DNA of 64,000 nucleotides from Ipomoea triloba. Its lineage: Eukaryota > Streptophyta > Magnoliopsida > Solanales > Convolvulaceae. The notes beneath the pieces are model-generated. The model saw only the letters and a program-made list of their open reading frames with translations, made no database searches and was not told the origin of the DNA. Of this stretch, positions 44,391 to 56,935 are shown piece by piece (position 1 is the first letter of the stretch; each line of letters opens with the position of its first letter). Made by a program: the position numbers and the translations under genes. The stretch covers positions 21,648,515 through 21,712,514 of the forward strand of contig NC_044930.1 in assembly GCF_003576645.1 (NCBI RefSeq), written 5' to 3'.

Positions 44391-46718
44391 NTCTACCTAC
44401 TTATCACCAATTGATTTTAAGTAAGATATGACAACCAAATAGCGAAGTATGTGGTCAAGCATGCTTGACTTACAACCGTCACAGGATGGATGACCCACTG
44501 GAAAGTAAGCATAGAACATAGTGCTGTGTTGAGATCTATCACTTACCATCGAACCAGGAAGCTGACCCCGTGCGCCGAGCATTTTCGTAATGGTTTTCTT
44601 TGTTAGTCTTGGTGGTTGAGCCAAGTCATGGCTGACCTTGACCATGAGATGACACTGCACGACCTCCACATCCTTAGGTAGCAATAGGTTTACCTTAGAT
44701 TTCTTGGGTACTTCTATGAGCTCATACCTAGCCGACCTGAGCGATTCACCCAAGACTAGCCCTCGATCCGCCTGCTTCACCTACGGCCCACATCATATCT
44801 CTTGGGCTTAAAAGCTTGATGAGGCGGGTCTAATATATCCATCAATTATTTCTTAAATTATTTAAATATAATTATAATTTTAATATTAGGTGGTAATGTT
44901 GGACACTTCTACTATACTAATAAGAGCCAAAGAGAGTTAGGCCTAAAATGGGTAGAAAAAATGGCGGTCAAACTATTTAATCAAATGGATGGTTCAGATG
45001 AATTATTTAATCAAATAGATGGTTAAGATAATTAATATTAATATTATTAATAGAAATTACCTAATTTAACCTTACTTTTATGATTATCCGTTAAGTTTTC
45101 CGTTAAATATTCTCTTCTCCGTTAATATTCCGTTAACTTTTAACTTACCCATTAATTTCTATAAGAAAGGTCTTATGTTCGAACCTCATCTCAATCAAAT
45201 TTGACATGATTAAGTTTCTCACTCTATTTTACTCTTATTAAATTAAATAAATTAGTAGCTACACCAAAAAATGATACATATGTATTTTTTTAATTTAGAA
45301 TTATGTGTCTACAATACCTTTATTTTAAAAAATTATTCATTATCAAAAAATTAAATTAAATAAGAGAAACAATTTCATTAGTTATATTGTCTCTATTTTC
45401 TCTCATGCAAAGATTCTTTTACATTCAAATTTATCAATTGATATTCATTACATTGTCCATTATCTTATTTTTAAAATATCTTGTAATTAAATATCAAAGT
45501 TATAGTACAAAATAATGTTATATATTTATTTACCAAGTATTTTATTAATACTATGAATTTTTTTTTAAATAATTTGAAACTAATTATATTAATTACTTGG
45601 GGATTGGTTGACAAAGAGAGTACTCAAATAATAACCCAACAAATTGAAGCGAAATCACTCTATTTTACTCTTATTGAATTAAATAAATTAGTAGTTTCAC
45701 AAAAAAATGATACATATGTATTTTTTTAACACCATGAAAAAATAAAAAAGAATAGTTTGAAACCAATCATATTAATTACTTGGGGGATTTGTTGACAATG
45801 AAAGTACTCAAATAACCCATTGCCCAGCAAATTGAAGCGAGAAACTACCTTTTAATATATTTGGAATACATAATATTTTAAATTTTCAAAATTTTATTAA
45901 TTTATTTAATCTTTTTTCTTAAACTAAGGATTTTTTTATCCACAATAACTCATTCAACAATAATGGTTGAACCAAATGAAACCCAAGCAGAACACCTAAA
46001 GAAAAGTCCATAGCTCCTATATCATAACCTCATTGCATGACGTTGTCATCTATGCTACCAACAATATCCGAATTGCGAATAACACATTACCAACAAAAAG
46101 GAAGAGAACAAATAGTAAAGATGAAGACAATGACAATGTTACTCAAAAGAAAATTAAGAACCACTTAGAAAAATTATTTTAAAAGTAGTATTTATTTAGA
46201 CTATCATTTTTAGACCAAATATTTAGATTATCGATTTTACAAGGTTACAAACATTTATTTTAGTAATAATTATAATGAATTTTCTATATTATCTTGGATT
46301 CATATACTTTGAGTTATATATTTAAATAAAAAAAATTCGACATTCAATTATCCATGTATAAACTTCTCCTCTATAATCTTGCATTGATATATTTTCAAAT
46401 ATTTATTTAAATATAAACATTGGGCATTAACCCATTCGCGGAATGCGCGTATAAAACTAGTATTTCTAATATACTCCGTATAAGCTAATAAGCATGCATC
46501 ATAACAAATAATAAAGAGATGTAGAGTATAAGGCATGTCTTAAGTGAAGACTTGATTGGAATTGTCCGAAATAAGATTAATGTTAATTGTTTTGAATTTT
46601 GAATATTACTGTTGAGTATTGGTATCTTTTGGCATATGGTTTATTATTTACAACTAATTTATTAAATTCTTAATTATTTATTATTTTTTTTCCTTTTTAA
46701 TATTTGTATATAGAATTG
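44391..46718 (+). other. Assembly duplicate of 42064-44390
   Basis: An n at 44391 is followed by 2,327 bases repeating 42064-44390 (offset 2328). Together with the previous duplicate this makes the stretch first seen at 39834-41400 appear three times. The frames at 44397-44780 and 46348-46536 are repeats of earlier ones. Confidence 0.96.
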
Positions 46719-47039
46719 ATATATTAGAGATTTTAAAATTTTCATAGGAATGCTTAAAAAAACCAAACATCTTAATTAACTTTTTAGGTAATTTAATTCT
46801 TATATTTTCAAGATAACACCAAACATGTTAATTACTTTTTAGTGCAAAGTTATTCACTTATTCCCAACAAATACATTCTTTGAAAATATTTTCTAAGGAA
46901 TTTAATTGATGAGAAAGTACCAAACGTCAGTAGCGAGCCACATTAAGGAAATATATAATAGGGGTCAACATATAAATAAAAAAATTATAATACTTCAAAC
47001 ATAATTATAAAAAATTATAAACTTAAGGATTGAAGAATT
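46719..47039. other. Inter-block spacer, no gene
   Basis: The sequence parallels 20570-20930 (ATATTAGAGATTTTAAAATT, later the GCGAGCCACATTAAGG phrase) but has about 50 extra bases near 46790-46840. No coding potential is visible. Confidence 0.6.
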
Positions 47040-47181
47040 GTAAAATTCCTATTTTAAAAAAATAGCATTTTCCTCTGTTATATTATCTCATATTACAATA
47101 GCAACTAGGTTCAAAAATTAGGAATACAACTCTTTACTTTAGAGTATCTTAATTTCTTCTATAAGATTATTAAATTTTATA

Positions 47182-48471
47182 CATGGCGGGAAATCAGCGA
47201 TTTTCCGACCACCCGAAAGTGGTCGGAAATCGCCTAAATCGGATCGGAAATTACTGTTCCGACAATTTTTGGGATTAGGAAAAATGCTCGTTTGTATTTC
47301 CGACCACCTCATGAAGTGGTTGAAAACTATAGTTTAATATAGTATAATTTAATTGTTAAGTGTATAGTTTAATATAGTAGAATTGAAAACTATTGTAGAA
47401 TTTAATTGTTAAATGTATAGTTTAATATAGTTATTTAAGTGTAATGTAGTCTATAAGTACAAATAATGGAAATTAAAAATTTGACTAATTATAATATAAT
47501 ATAATAATTAATTATTTTGCATTATTACGGAATAATATGCATTTCGTAGATGTAGTGAATTGTATTATTTCATATGTATTTTCAATGTAATTCATACAAT
47601 TAAACGTCATGGAGATGGTGCAGCTATATGCTTGCTAGAATGTTCGTAATAACTTTTGTTAAGTTATAATAATGAATGTTCATATTATGGGATAAAACAA
47701 TACACCATGATATATACAATTCAATACGGCAGTTTAATTTGATAGAAACGAAGTGATGTGCCATTGAAATTAAAGGGCAACCATTGCCATTAGCGTAGGA
47801 GACACCGTAGCAGCTTCATAGATGGTTCGTTCAGACGAAAAAATGACAAAGCCATCAGGAATAGACGCTATGAGAAAAACTAGACTACTGATACCATATG
47901 AATGTTTGTATTCTATGATAAAATAATACGTAGTATAATATACGATGATATACAATACATTATGTAGGAGTGTAGGACTACGAAACTCAATAAAACTACA
48001 ATTGTAGAGTCTTAAAGGTTTTAAAGAGTACGTTGAAGTTAGAGCATGGATATATATGGAAAGGGCAGCACAACCTTATTTTTCATAGTAATAATAGTGA
48101 GATAGTATCTACTAGTAATTGAAAAAAAAAGAATATGAGTGAAAATAATCAATGATAAAAAAAAATCATGGAGTCTTCATACCATTAAACCACAACAATT
48201 TTTTTTTTTTTTAAAAGAGGATTTCCGACCACCTTTACTTGGTGGTCGGTATTTCCTACCATTTTTCAAGTGTTGTCGAAAACAATATGAATATACAAAA
48301 ATAAAATAGCCGGAAAACAATTTCCGACCACCTTTACTATGTGGCCGGTATTTCCTACCACTTTCCAATCACTTTAACTTTCGGTCAAAAAATGAAAAAA
48401 AAAAATCACTTTTTGCGATCATTTTTTGGGTGGTCGGAAAAGAGGTCGGAAAAATGCTGATTTCCATAGTG
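47182..48471 (+). mobile_element. CACTA-like element, 1.29 kb, non-autonomous
   Basis: The right end, inverted, reads CACTATGGAAATCAGC; the left end CATGGCGGGAAATCAGC appears to be a damaged version. The flanking 3-bp duplication ATA lies at 47179-47181 and 48472-48474, and the uninterrupted site is at about 21062 and 51862. Near both ends the motif TTTCCGACCAC / GTGGTCGGAAA recurs in both orientations, as in CACTA subterminal regions. No transposase is present. The minus-strand open frames at 47770-47955 and 48177-48368 are not recognised. Confidence 0.75.
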
Positions 48472-48501
48472 ATATTAGATTAGATTAAGAAGGTAGAAGT
48501 T

Positions 48502-48658
48502 GCCAAGGACCTTGTAGTCTAGTAGCATCAAACCCTTTCCTTTATACGGGAAGTGGTGGGTTCGAGCTTCAGTGGAGTCAATATTGACTCTTGTGCTTTA
48601 ATAGGTTAAGAAAATAAACAGATACTACATTGTAATAGAGTCAGTAGCATTCAAAAAA
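48502..48658 (+). mobile_element. SINE, tRNA-like, with 14-bp target duplication
   Basis: The 157-bp insertion has a tRNA-like 5' half: a TAGTCTAGTAGCATC box-A-like part at about 48515 and GGGTTCGAGCTTC box-B-like part at about 48550. It ends in a short A-run and is flanked by AGAAGGTAGAAGTT (48488-48501) and AGAAGCTAGAAGTT (48659-48672). The empty site is at about 21078 and 51880. It has the features of a Pol III-transcribed plant SINE mobilised by LINE machinery. Confidence 0.9.
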
Positions 48659-48705
48659 AGAAGCTAGAAGTTTATAGGTGTTGTTACCCTTAATGGCACA
48701 ACAGT

Positions 48706-49070
48706 TTGTTGATTTCGATTAAGTTGTCGCTCAGATGGCCGAAAGGACAAAAATTAAAGTCAAGCACTACTTATGTCAGGAATGAAAGTCGTGTACTAAA
48801 AGTGGAAAAAAACAATCAAAGTCAAGGACTAAAAGTGGCAAAAAAATTAAAGTCGATTTCGATTAAGTTGTCGCTCAGATGGCCGAAAGGACAAAAGATT
48901 TCGATTAAGTTGTCGCTCAGATGGCCGAAAGGACAAAAATTAAAGTCAAGCATGTCGCTCAGATGGCCGAAAGGACAAAAATTAAAGTCAAGCACTACTT
49001 ATGTCAGGAATGAAAGTCGTGTACTAAAAGTGGAAAAAAACAATCAAAGACTAAAAGTGAATGGCAAATG
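48706..49070 (+). repeat. Local nested tandem repeat
   Basis: The unit GATTTCGATTAAGTTGTCGC followed by TCAGATGGCCGAAAGGAC starts at about 48713, 48853 and 48896, with a partial at 48953. A longer unit including GCACTACTTATGTCAGGAAT occurs at about 48763 and 49001. The 125-residue open frame 48706-49083 is created by this repetition and is not a gene. Other block copies have ordinary AT-rich sequence here. Confidence 0.8.
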
Positions 49071-50401
49071 CAATGCTTTATGACTTTAAAAGTATAATTA
49101 TATTCCTTCTTAAAATTTGTCGAATTCAAATTGTACGTCTTAATTGCACATGTATATAGAAATTAAAGTAGGAATTATGAATTATCTATATTTATATATA
49201 ATAACTATATATAAGCTAAAGTGCTATTTTTATTTTAAACTATAATTAAAGATTAAAGTTATCAGTAATTATATATTTACTTAATTAAAGGTAAACTTTT
49301 TGTACTTAGGTAATCCTAATTTTGCAGGACTAATACTAGCCCAAGGGGCAAGGGACCATGTTCCTAGAATTAAAAGTAATTTTTTGTTGTTAGTTATCTA
49401 TGTCCTTGATTTTCATCCATTTTTTTGCATTAAAAAAGTACCCATTATACTTCAAATGTTGTGTGTTGTGTTTTTATTATATAAAATTACTCTTATTGTA
49501 ATTTGTTGGACAAAATTACCCTTAGACTATTGTAATTAACTCTATTATCATTTAATGAATTCTAAATGAGTAAATTAAAAATGATAATACACCCTTATAA
49601 GTACCATATATATTGTGGAGACAATTAATTAACCCTTTAAATGATTTTGTACCAAAAATTTTAACTATCATTTTCATTTTTAATATAAAAAGAATTTTCT
49701 CAAATGTCAAACAAGAATCAAAGAATACAAAGAAAACACAAGAATAATTGTGTAATTGCTCATGTATTACAAGAATGCATGTTAGAATGGGACAAAGAAC
49801 ATTCATTAAAAAAAATGAAGAATCCACTATTTAAACTAGCTTCTCTAACCACTTCCCCGTTAATAAAGCACCCTACAAAACTTAGTCTTTGTCTAATTGA
49901 CGTGTGGACTGGCCCAGAGGTTGGCCTGAGAAGCCGACCCCACCGACGAAGCACGTTCATGGCCTCCGCTTCCTATGTCATAGCTAGCCCAGGTCATCAC
50001 CAACCCTATGACTGCAAGCCGACATGACCTATTGAACCCCACTTCATTAGATAGCTTTTGGTTGATCTGAGTCTCTCGAGTACATCTTTGAGCTCATGCC
50101 TAACCAACCTGAATTCCCAACTCGGTCAACCCCAAGGTCAGCCCTTAGTTCGCATGCTTCACATGAGGTCCGCATCATATCGGGCCCCACTCCCTAAGAT
50201 GTAATAATTTAATAGCAATATATTTTTTCACTGTATAAAATTACTGAAAGCTAAGCTTAATCCCCTAACATGTGAACCATACTTTTAATTAATTATCTGC
50301 TGTAACCTGCATTCTAAATATCAGAAAGACTCCAAAACAACTAGAATGGGATTTAGGACCTATCTAATCACAACTCGAATTCATAGGATTCAATTCTATT
50401 C

Positions 50402-51066
50402 AAAACCGGGGTGGAAACCAACACAAATATCATCTACCTTCCTCAAAAAACTACAACTTTCTGTTGATAAACTCTGATCATCGGCAGTACTCTCCAATGG
50501 AGCATCATTAATCACCTTAATTCTCACCCCCTTACCCAGCATTTTCTGCTTCTTCCGAACTACATTTCCACCATCAGTCTCCATATCCCCTTTACGCTCA
50601 TTCTCATTTGTTGCCCTAGTTTCAGCAAATGCACCCAAGCCAAGGGGTGAAAATGGAGTCCAAGAGTCCATGCCAACCTTCAACCCTGATCTGCACAAAC
50701 CATGCACATAGCCACCACATCCGCCGGCTTCTGCATTTCTCATTCCAACACCTCATGCAACACTCTCTGAAAACCATAGGATAAATACTCGTACACATAG
50801 TAGCAGTAGGGACACATAGTCTCCGACCCGCTTCAAAATTTCGGATTCATTTTCAGCTCCTCGTCGAACAGAGCTCTCTGTGCCGGCACAGAAAGCACTA
50901 ACCACGCATGAACGACCAGCCTATACGCCTATTCCGCTAAAGCAAAGTGGTTCTCCCTAGGGCTTAAAATGGCACAGACTTTTTCAAAGCGGGTTTTAAT
51001 CAGGTCAAAATCTCATGTAAAGTGAGGGACGCCGCGTATTGAATAGTGTGGATTCTCCTGCGAGGC
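50402..51066 (-). pseudogene. J-domain protein pseudogene, copy 5
   Basis: The minus strand carries the J-like domain, the CPYCYYVYEYP-type segment, GLKVGMDSWTPFSPLGLGAF, AETRATNENERKGDMETDGG and a shortened lysine-rich part (VVRKKQKMLGKG, with about 24 bp deleted). It has the shared in-domain TGA and other shifts. Confidence 0.8.
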
Positions 51067-51399
51067 CTATTATGGACAGCCCTTCATTGGATTGGATCCC
51101 AACTAGGGAAAAGCGACCTCGGGGCGAGACCGTCTATTGCAAACAAGAGATGTTCTCCAGGAGACCGTTTTTCACCAAACATAAAAAAAAAATCGAATTG
51201 AATTTAATATGTCAATAGTATAGTGAGTAATTGTATGATAATATTTACACCATAATCAAATACATATAATTATTATATAATCATTGCATTGATTAGTTAT
51301 GATTAATTGAATGATAATTTAGTAAGTAAAAAAAATTTATTAGACAATAATAATGAGAAATATAAATTGATCAATAGTTCATTTTGTATTATTTAAACG

Positions 51400-51535
51400 G
51401 TTAAGTTCACCGTACAGATTGTCACGAATGTAATATTTAGCCGACCACGGATAGATATTTTTAACATGACAGTTACCAATAACTAACATTTGTACAACAT
51501 TGTTTCTACATTGAATAAGATCATATCATCTGTTT
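51400..51535 (-). pseudogene. Inverted B3-like fragment B, copy in block 5
   Basis: Reverse complement of the 17230-17370 region, again cut at the poly-A-rich stretch near 51540. Here block copy 6 starts almost directly afterwards (51640), so the GTCGGACT-rich and later segments are missing. Confidence 0.6.
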
Positions 51536-53381
51536 GTGTCATTTTTTTTACCGTAAAAAAAAATGAGAAGAGGGACGGAATTACTATTAGTTACCGTTAA
51601 AAAAAAAAAAAAAGAAGAAGAACTGTGAATTGTTATCGATCAAAGTTCGCAGTTTTCCTCTTCATTTTACCTTAATTTGAGGAGGAGAACTGTGAATTGT
51701 TATCGATCTTAGGGCTTAAAATTCCTATTTCTTTTCTAAAAAAAATAGCATTTTCCTCAGTTATATTATCTCATATTACAATAGCAACTAGGTTCAAAAA
51801 TTAGGAATACAACTCTTTACTTTAGAGTATCTTAATTTCTTCTATAATATTATTAAATTTTATATTAGATTAGATTAAGAAGGTAGAAGTTTATAGGTGT
51901 TAATTACTTCTTTAATTTTCTTTTAATTTTATCTTGAAGTTAGAATGATTATTGGACGTCTTAATTGCACATGTATATAGAAATTAAAGTAAGAATTATG
52001 AATTGTCTATATTTATATATAATAACTATATAAGCTAAAGTGTTATTTTTATTTTAAATTATAATTAAAGATTAGAGTTATCAATAATTATATATTTAGT
52101 TAATTAAAAGTAATTTTTTTTTGTACTTAGGTAATCCTAATTTTGCAGGACTAATTCTTGCCAAGGGGGCAAGGAACTATGTTCCTAGAATTAAAAGTAA
52201 TTTTTTGTTGTTAGTTATGTATGTAATAAATGGAGAAGTATTTTAAACGAAAAACAACATTTGATTAGTTAAATAGTACGGTGCGCAATAAATAAAGATA
52301 CTTATCAATAAATGAAATTTGTATTTGTGTTTCTATGTCATTAGAAAATAATATTTTGTATTAAATTAGTGCATTGACACCACTAAATTACAATTCTAGC
52401 TTCGCCACTATCAAACGCCATCTAAATGTATTATATCTATGTTTCAATTCAGGTTATATATATGTCCTTGATTTTCATCCATTTTTGTGCATTAAAAAAG
52501 TAGGCATTATACTTCAAATGTTGTGTGTTGTGTTTTTATTATATAAAATTACTCTTATTGTAATTTGTTGGACAAAACTGCACTTAGACTATTGTAATTA
52601 ACTCTATTATCATTTAATGAATTCTAAATGAGTAAATTAAAAATGATAATACACCCTTATAATTACCATATATATCGTGGAGACAATTAATTAACCCTTT
52701 AAATGATTTTGTACCAAAAATTTTAACTAGCATTTTCATTTTAAATATAAATAGAATTTTCTCAATATAAATAGAAATATAAAGACAATAATTAATGATT
52801 CCAATATAATATAGATTATATGACTTTATCGAATCTTTTTTCATTTATGATTATTATATTGGTGAAATTAATTAAAACGAGGTCATTATTAACCGGTTTC
52901 AAATGTCAAACAAGAATCAAAGAATACAAAGAAAACACAAGAATAATTGTGTAATTGCTCATGGATTACAAGAATGCATGTTAGAATAGGACAAAGAGCA
53001 TTCATTAAAAGAAAAGGAATAATCCACTATTAAAAATAGCTTCTCTAACCCCGAGGCTAGGGTCAGTCATCAGGTACTCATTCACTCAAATTGTGTTGTT
53101 GGCTCTCTGCTTTGGATCCTAGGTAGGCCTCTAAATTCCCTTCAACTTGATTGGCAACCTAGAGGTCGACTTGAGTAGGCTCAGGATTGTGAGCCATATA
53201 TTTTTTGACTGTATAAAATTACTGAAAGCCAAGCTTAATCCCCTAACATCTGAACCATACTTTTAATTAATTCTCTGGTCTAATTTGCATTCTAAATATC
53301 AAAAAGACTCCAAAACAACAAGAATGGGATTTAGGACCTATCTAATCACAACTCAAAATCATAGGATTCAATTCTAATAAA

Positions 53382-54106
53382 AACCGGGGTGGAAACCAAC
53401 ACAAATATCATCTACCTTCCTCAAAAAACTACAACTTTCCGTTGATCAACTCTGATTCTACCCCAGTGTAATTGGTTGCAGATCAGAGGCTCTATCATCA
53501 GCAGTACTCTCCAATGGAGCAGCTAGCATTAATCACCTTAATTCTCACCCCCTTACCCATCATCTTCTTTGTGCTCTTTGCCACCATTTTCTGCTTCTTC
53601 CGAACCACATTGCCACCATCAGTCGCCATATCCCTTTACGCTCATTCTCATTTCTTGCCCTAATTTCAGCAAATGCACCCAAGCCAAGGGGTGAAAATGG
53701 AGTCCATGACTCCATGCCATTTCCACCGCAACCTTCAACCCTGATCTGCACAAACCCTGCACATCTGCCAGCTTCTGCATTTCTCATTCCAACACCTCAT
53801 GCAACACTCTCTGAAAACCATACGATACTCGTACACATAGTAGCAGTAGGGACACATAGTCTCCGACCCGCTTCAAAATTTTGGATTCATTTTCAGCTGC
53901 TCATCGAACAGAGCTCTCTGTGCCGGCACAGAAAGCACTAACCACGCATCAACGACGAGCCTATACGCCTCTCCCGCTAAAACAAAGTGGTTCTACCTAG
54001 GGCTTAAAATGGCATAGAGTTTTTGGAAGCAGGTTTTAATTAGGTCAAAATCTCACGTAAAGTGAGGGACGCCGAGTATTGAACAGGGTGGATTCTCCGG
54101 CAAGGC
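53382..54106 (-). pseudogene. J-domain protein pseudogene, copy 6
   Basis: Same order as the other copies on the minus strand: J-like domain, ALSVPAQRALFDE-type end, cysteine segment, SWTPFSPLGLGAFAEIRARN and the lysine-rich tail with its own changes. Broken by the shared TGA and by frameshifts. Confidence 0.8.
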
Positions 54107-54454
54107 CTATTATGGACAGCCCTTCATGGGATTGGATCCCAATCAGTGAAAAGCGACTTCCGGGAGACTGTCTATTGCAAACAAGAGACGCTCTGAAGGA
54201 TGCCGTTTTTTAACAAACATAAAAAAAAAAATCGAATTGAATTTAATACGTCAATACGTATAATGAGTAATTGTATGATAATATGTACACCATAATAAAA
54301 TACATATAATTTTTATACAATCATTGTATTGATTAGTTATGATTAATGATTAATTGTATGATAATTTAGTAAGTAAAAAAAAATATTACAATAATAATGA
54401 AAAATATAAATTGATCAATAATTCTTTCTGTAATACTTAAAAGGTTAAGTTCAC

Positions 54455-54595
54455 CATATAGATTGTCACGAATGTAATATTTAGCCGATCAGGGATAGAT
54501 ATTTTCAACATGACAGTTACCAATAACTAACATTTGAGTAACATTATCTTCTACATTGAATAAGATCATATCATCTGTTTGTGTGATTTTTTTGT
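54455..54595 (-). pseudogene. Inverted B3-like fragment B, copy in block 6
   Basis: Reverse complement of the VEDNVVQMLVI-coding stretch, more diverged than the other copies. Confidence 0.55.
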
Positions 54596-54699
54596 TACCG
54601 TAAAAAAAAAACGAGAAGAGGGAAGGAATTACTATTAGTTACCGTAAATAAAAAAATTAAAAAAGAATAAAAAAGAAAAACGATAAGAGGGACGAAATT

Positions 54700-54985
54700 A
54701 CGGAACTTACCGATAAGAGTCAGATTACTTGAGCCCGGCTATTATAAGAGTCGGACAAAAGTAGTCCAACTGTCAAGTACTTCGCGCAAAAAAAAAAAAA
54801 AAAAAAAAAAACAGCATATTTAGAGATTATTTTTTGCAGAAAAGTCATACTTCCATTCTCGGTCATTTTCTTGTTTTTATTGTTTTTACCCGGATCTTTA
54901 ATATTATTTTAAGAAATATATAATAGAAACGGACTATTTGAGGCCGACTATCACGAGAGACGGACTACTAGAGTCCGACTGTATG
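54700..54985. repeat. GTCGGACT-rich segment, copy in block 6
   Basis: Parallel to 24840-25108. Here the segment runs directly into ATGGTTGTTTAGTAAG, giving the empty site for the CACTA insertion. Confidence 0.55.
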
Positions 54986-55102
54986 GTTGTTTAGTAAGAT
55001 TGTTTTGTTCAGATTTTATTTTGTTAGTTCTAAAACAATAGCAAGATATTGTCATTTCCTATACATATGATTTCGGTGTTTGGGATGTTTAAATTAAATG
55101 TA

Positions 55103-55501
55103 GAGTTAATTTCATTTTTGGTCCTAGATTTATAGGTGGCATTCCACTTTTAGTCCTTTTTTAAAAAACATCCACTTTTGGTCCTAGTATTATTGTGGCA
55201 TGACCATTTTTGGTCCTTCATCAAGAAAATCATTGAAATGCCGTTAAATACAATGACATTTTGATCGTTTTTATACAAAGTAGGTTGACCCGCTATATTT
55301 TTTATGTTTATTTTTTGAAACAAAATCAAAATTGAAGACTGAAATGCTCTTGTTTTAGACGAAATTTAAACTGTTTTCTTGACGAAGGACCAAAAATGGT
55401 CATGCCACAATAATACTAGGACCAAAAGTGGATGTTTTTTAAAAAAAGGACTAAAAGTGGAATGCCACCTATAAATCTAGAACCAAAAATGGAATTAACT
55501 C
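55103..55501. mobile_element. Mutator-type fold-back MITE, 399 bp
   Basis: Near-perfect inverted arms of about 130 bp begin GAGTTAATTTCATTTTTGG. The 9-bp duplication TTAAATGTA is at 55094-55102 and 55502-55510. The empty site is seen near 62285. The interior is short and non-coding, so the RNA or single strand could form a long hairpin. Confidence 0.92.
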
Positions 55502-56202
55502 TTAAATGTATTAATATTTCAATGATAGATGTTACTAAATGTAGTTTTCCAATATTTAGTATGGCTCTACCATTAATATGGCTGTATAAATTAAACTGTT
55601 AGTGTAGTCTTAAATTTAATTTGTGCTATATTTAGTAAAAATGTAATACTTTACAATAAATAATAGAAAGTGCATTTGAAGAGTATATTAACTTAGATAG
55701 AGAAAATGATCTATCGAATTTGGGAGAGTTACGTTGTAAGATTATTATCATTCAGTTATAATAGGTGTTATAGGAATTATATGGTTCAAAATTTTATTAG
55801 TAATAATGAGTCAAATACACCGTCATATTTCCTATTATGGTCTATATCAACACTGTAATATAAGAATAATTTCAAATTGGAATTTAGAAAAATTCTGAAA
55901 TTTCGAAATACCAGTTCACTAGAATTTCAAAATTCCGTTGAATTTTGAAATTCCCTTGGGGAATTTGGGAATTCCAGTGAAGGAATTCTACTTCACTGGG
56001 ATTCCGAAATTCCCTAACAACATGAAATTTTAAGAGCCCTAATCTATTTTGATATGTAATTATTCAAGCATCGAACCTGTATTTATTTTTAAATATAAGA
56101 AATATAATACCAATTTATTATTTAAAGGAAAAGTATGTGTAACCCAATAAAAATACAAATAAAATAAAAAAAATAGTTTGAAAAGAATTTAGGGTGTTTA
56201 AT

Positions 56203-56391
56203 TTTTTTTAAAGAGTCAATATATATTGCCCATTGCCCTTTTCTAAATGTAATGAAGGTTACAAAGAGTCAATATATATATTGCCCTACTTCTTCAACCT
56301 ACTGAAGCACAAATAATCAATATTGTATCCATTGAGGCTTGAAACCACCCATTTTCATATGAAAGTATAACCGGGTGCCACAGGTCTTGGC
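56203..56391 (-). mobile_element. Inverted SINE copy in block 6
   Basis: Same element as at 62962-63153, with a short deletion near box A (CCACAGGTCTTGG instead of the longer form). Confidence 0.7.
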
Positions 56392-56935
56392 CTACTCATG
56401 ACAAATATAAGTATTATTGCATTAATTAAAAGTTTTGTAGTACAAATGTATAAAAAAAATTTATAAAATACCATAAATTATAAAAAATTACAAATCTAAA
56501 ATAATAGTTATTATTTAAATATTATGAACCCAAAACAAATTAATTTACGTTAATAACATAACTGGAGAAAAAATAACATAAAAATGAACTAATTGAACTA
56601 ACTTACATTTGTGGAGTTTGAAAATATATAATGTTATTGGGTAAATGTCTCACATTTAAATAACTGAAGAAAAATTAACATAAAATAGACCTATTATTTA
56701 AATGATGATCTAGAGAGGTTTTGATTGTGCTACATTTAAGAGTAGGAGCGGAACTTAACCAGAACATATGAGGTAGTTAGGGTTTCCTCGTCACCCAAAA
56801 GGCATTTAATGCAACATTTAACAACAGACGCAATTTTGCTTCATGCCCACACATACAGAATAGAAGTATCCGTTGAAAACATGCACTTCACTATGGGAAC
56901 TTCTGATTTCATGCCCAGGCCTCTCATAGAATTCT

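Larger units (their letters stand above)
47040..51535 (+). repeat. Block copy 5 with CACTA-like and SINE insertions
   Basis: The opening segment (47040-47181) is interrupted by the CACTA-like element, the SINE and a local tandem repeat, then the block runs on from about 49080. It lacks about 170 bp around 49395 (compare 52205-52460), has the long middle segment (49850-50210), the J pseudogene and the inverted B3 fragment. Confidence 0.85.
51640..56935 (+). repeat. Block copy 6
   Basis: The order is opening (51640-52140), middle segment in short form (53040-53210), J pseudogene, inverted B3, GTCGGACT-rich segment (54700-54985), 54985-55850 with MITE, 55850-56200, SINE, 56390-56930. It supplies empty sites for the CACTA element, the gypsy element, the LINE and the MITE at 9707. 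It ends in a short B3-A remnant (56868-56915). Confidence 0.88.

Noticed and set aside
39213..46536. A family of small genes (127, 95, 88 and 62 codons) repeated two or three times
   Set aside because: The repeats coincide with the assembly duplicates at 41401 and 44391. The frames lack recognisable domains and lie in diverged block DNA.
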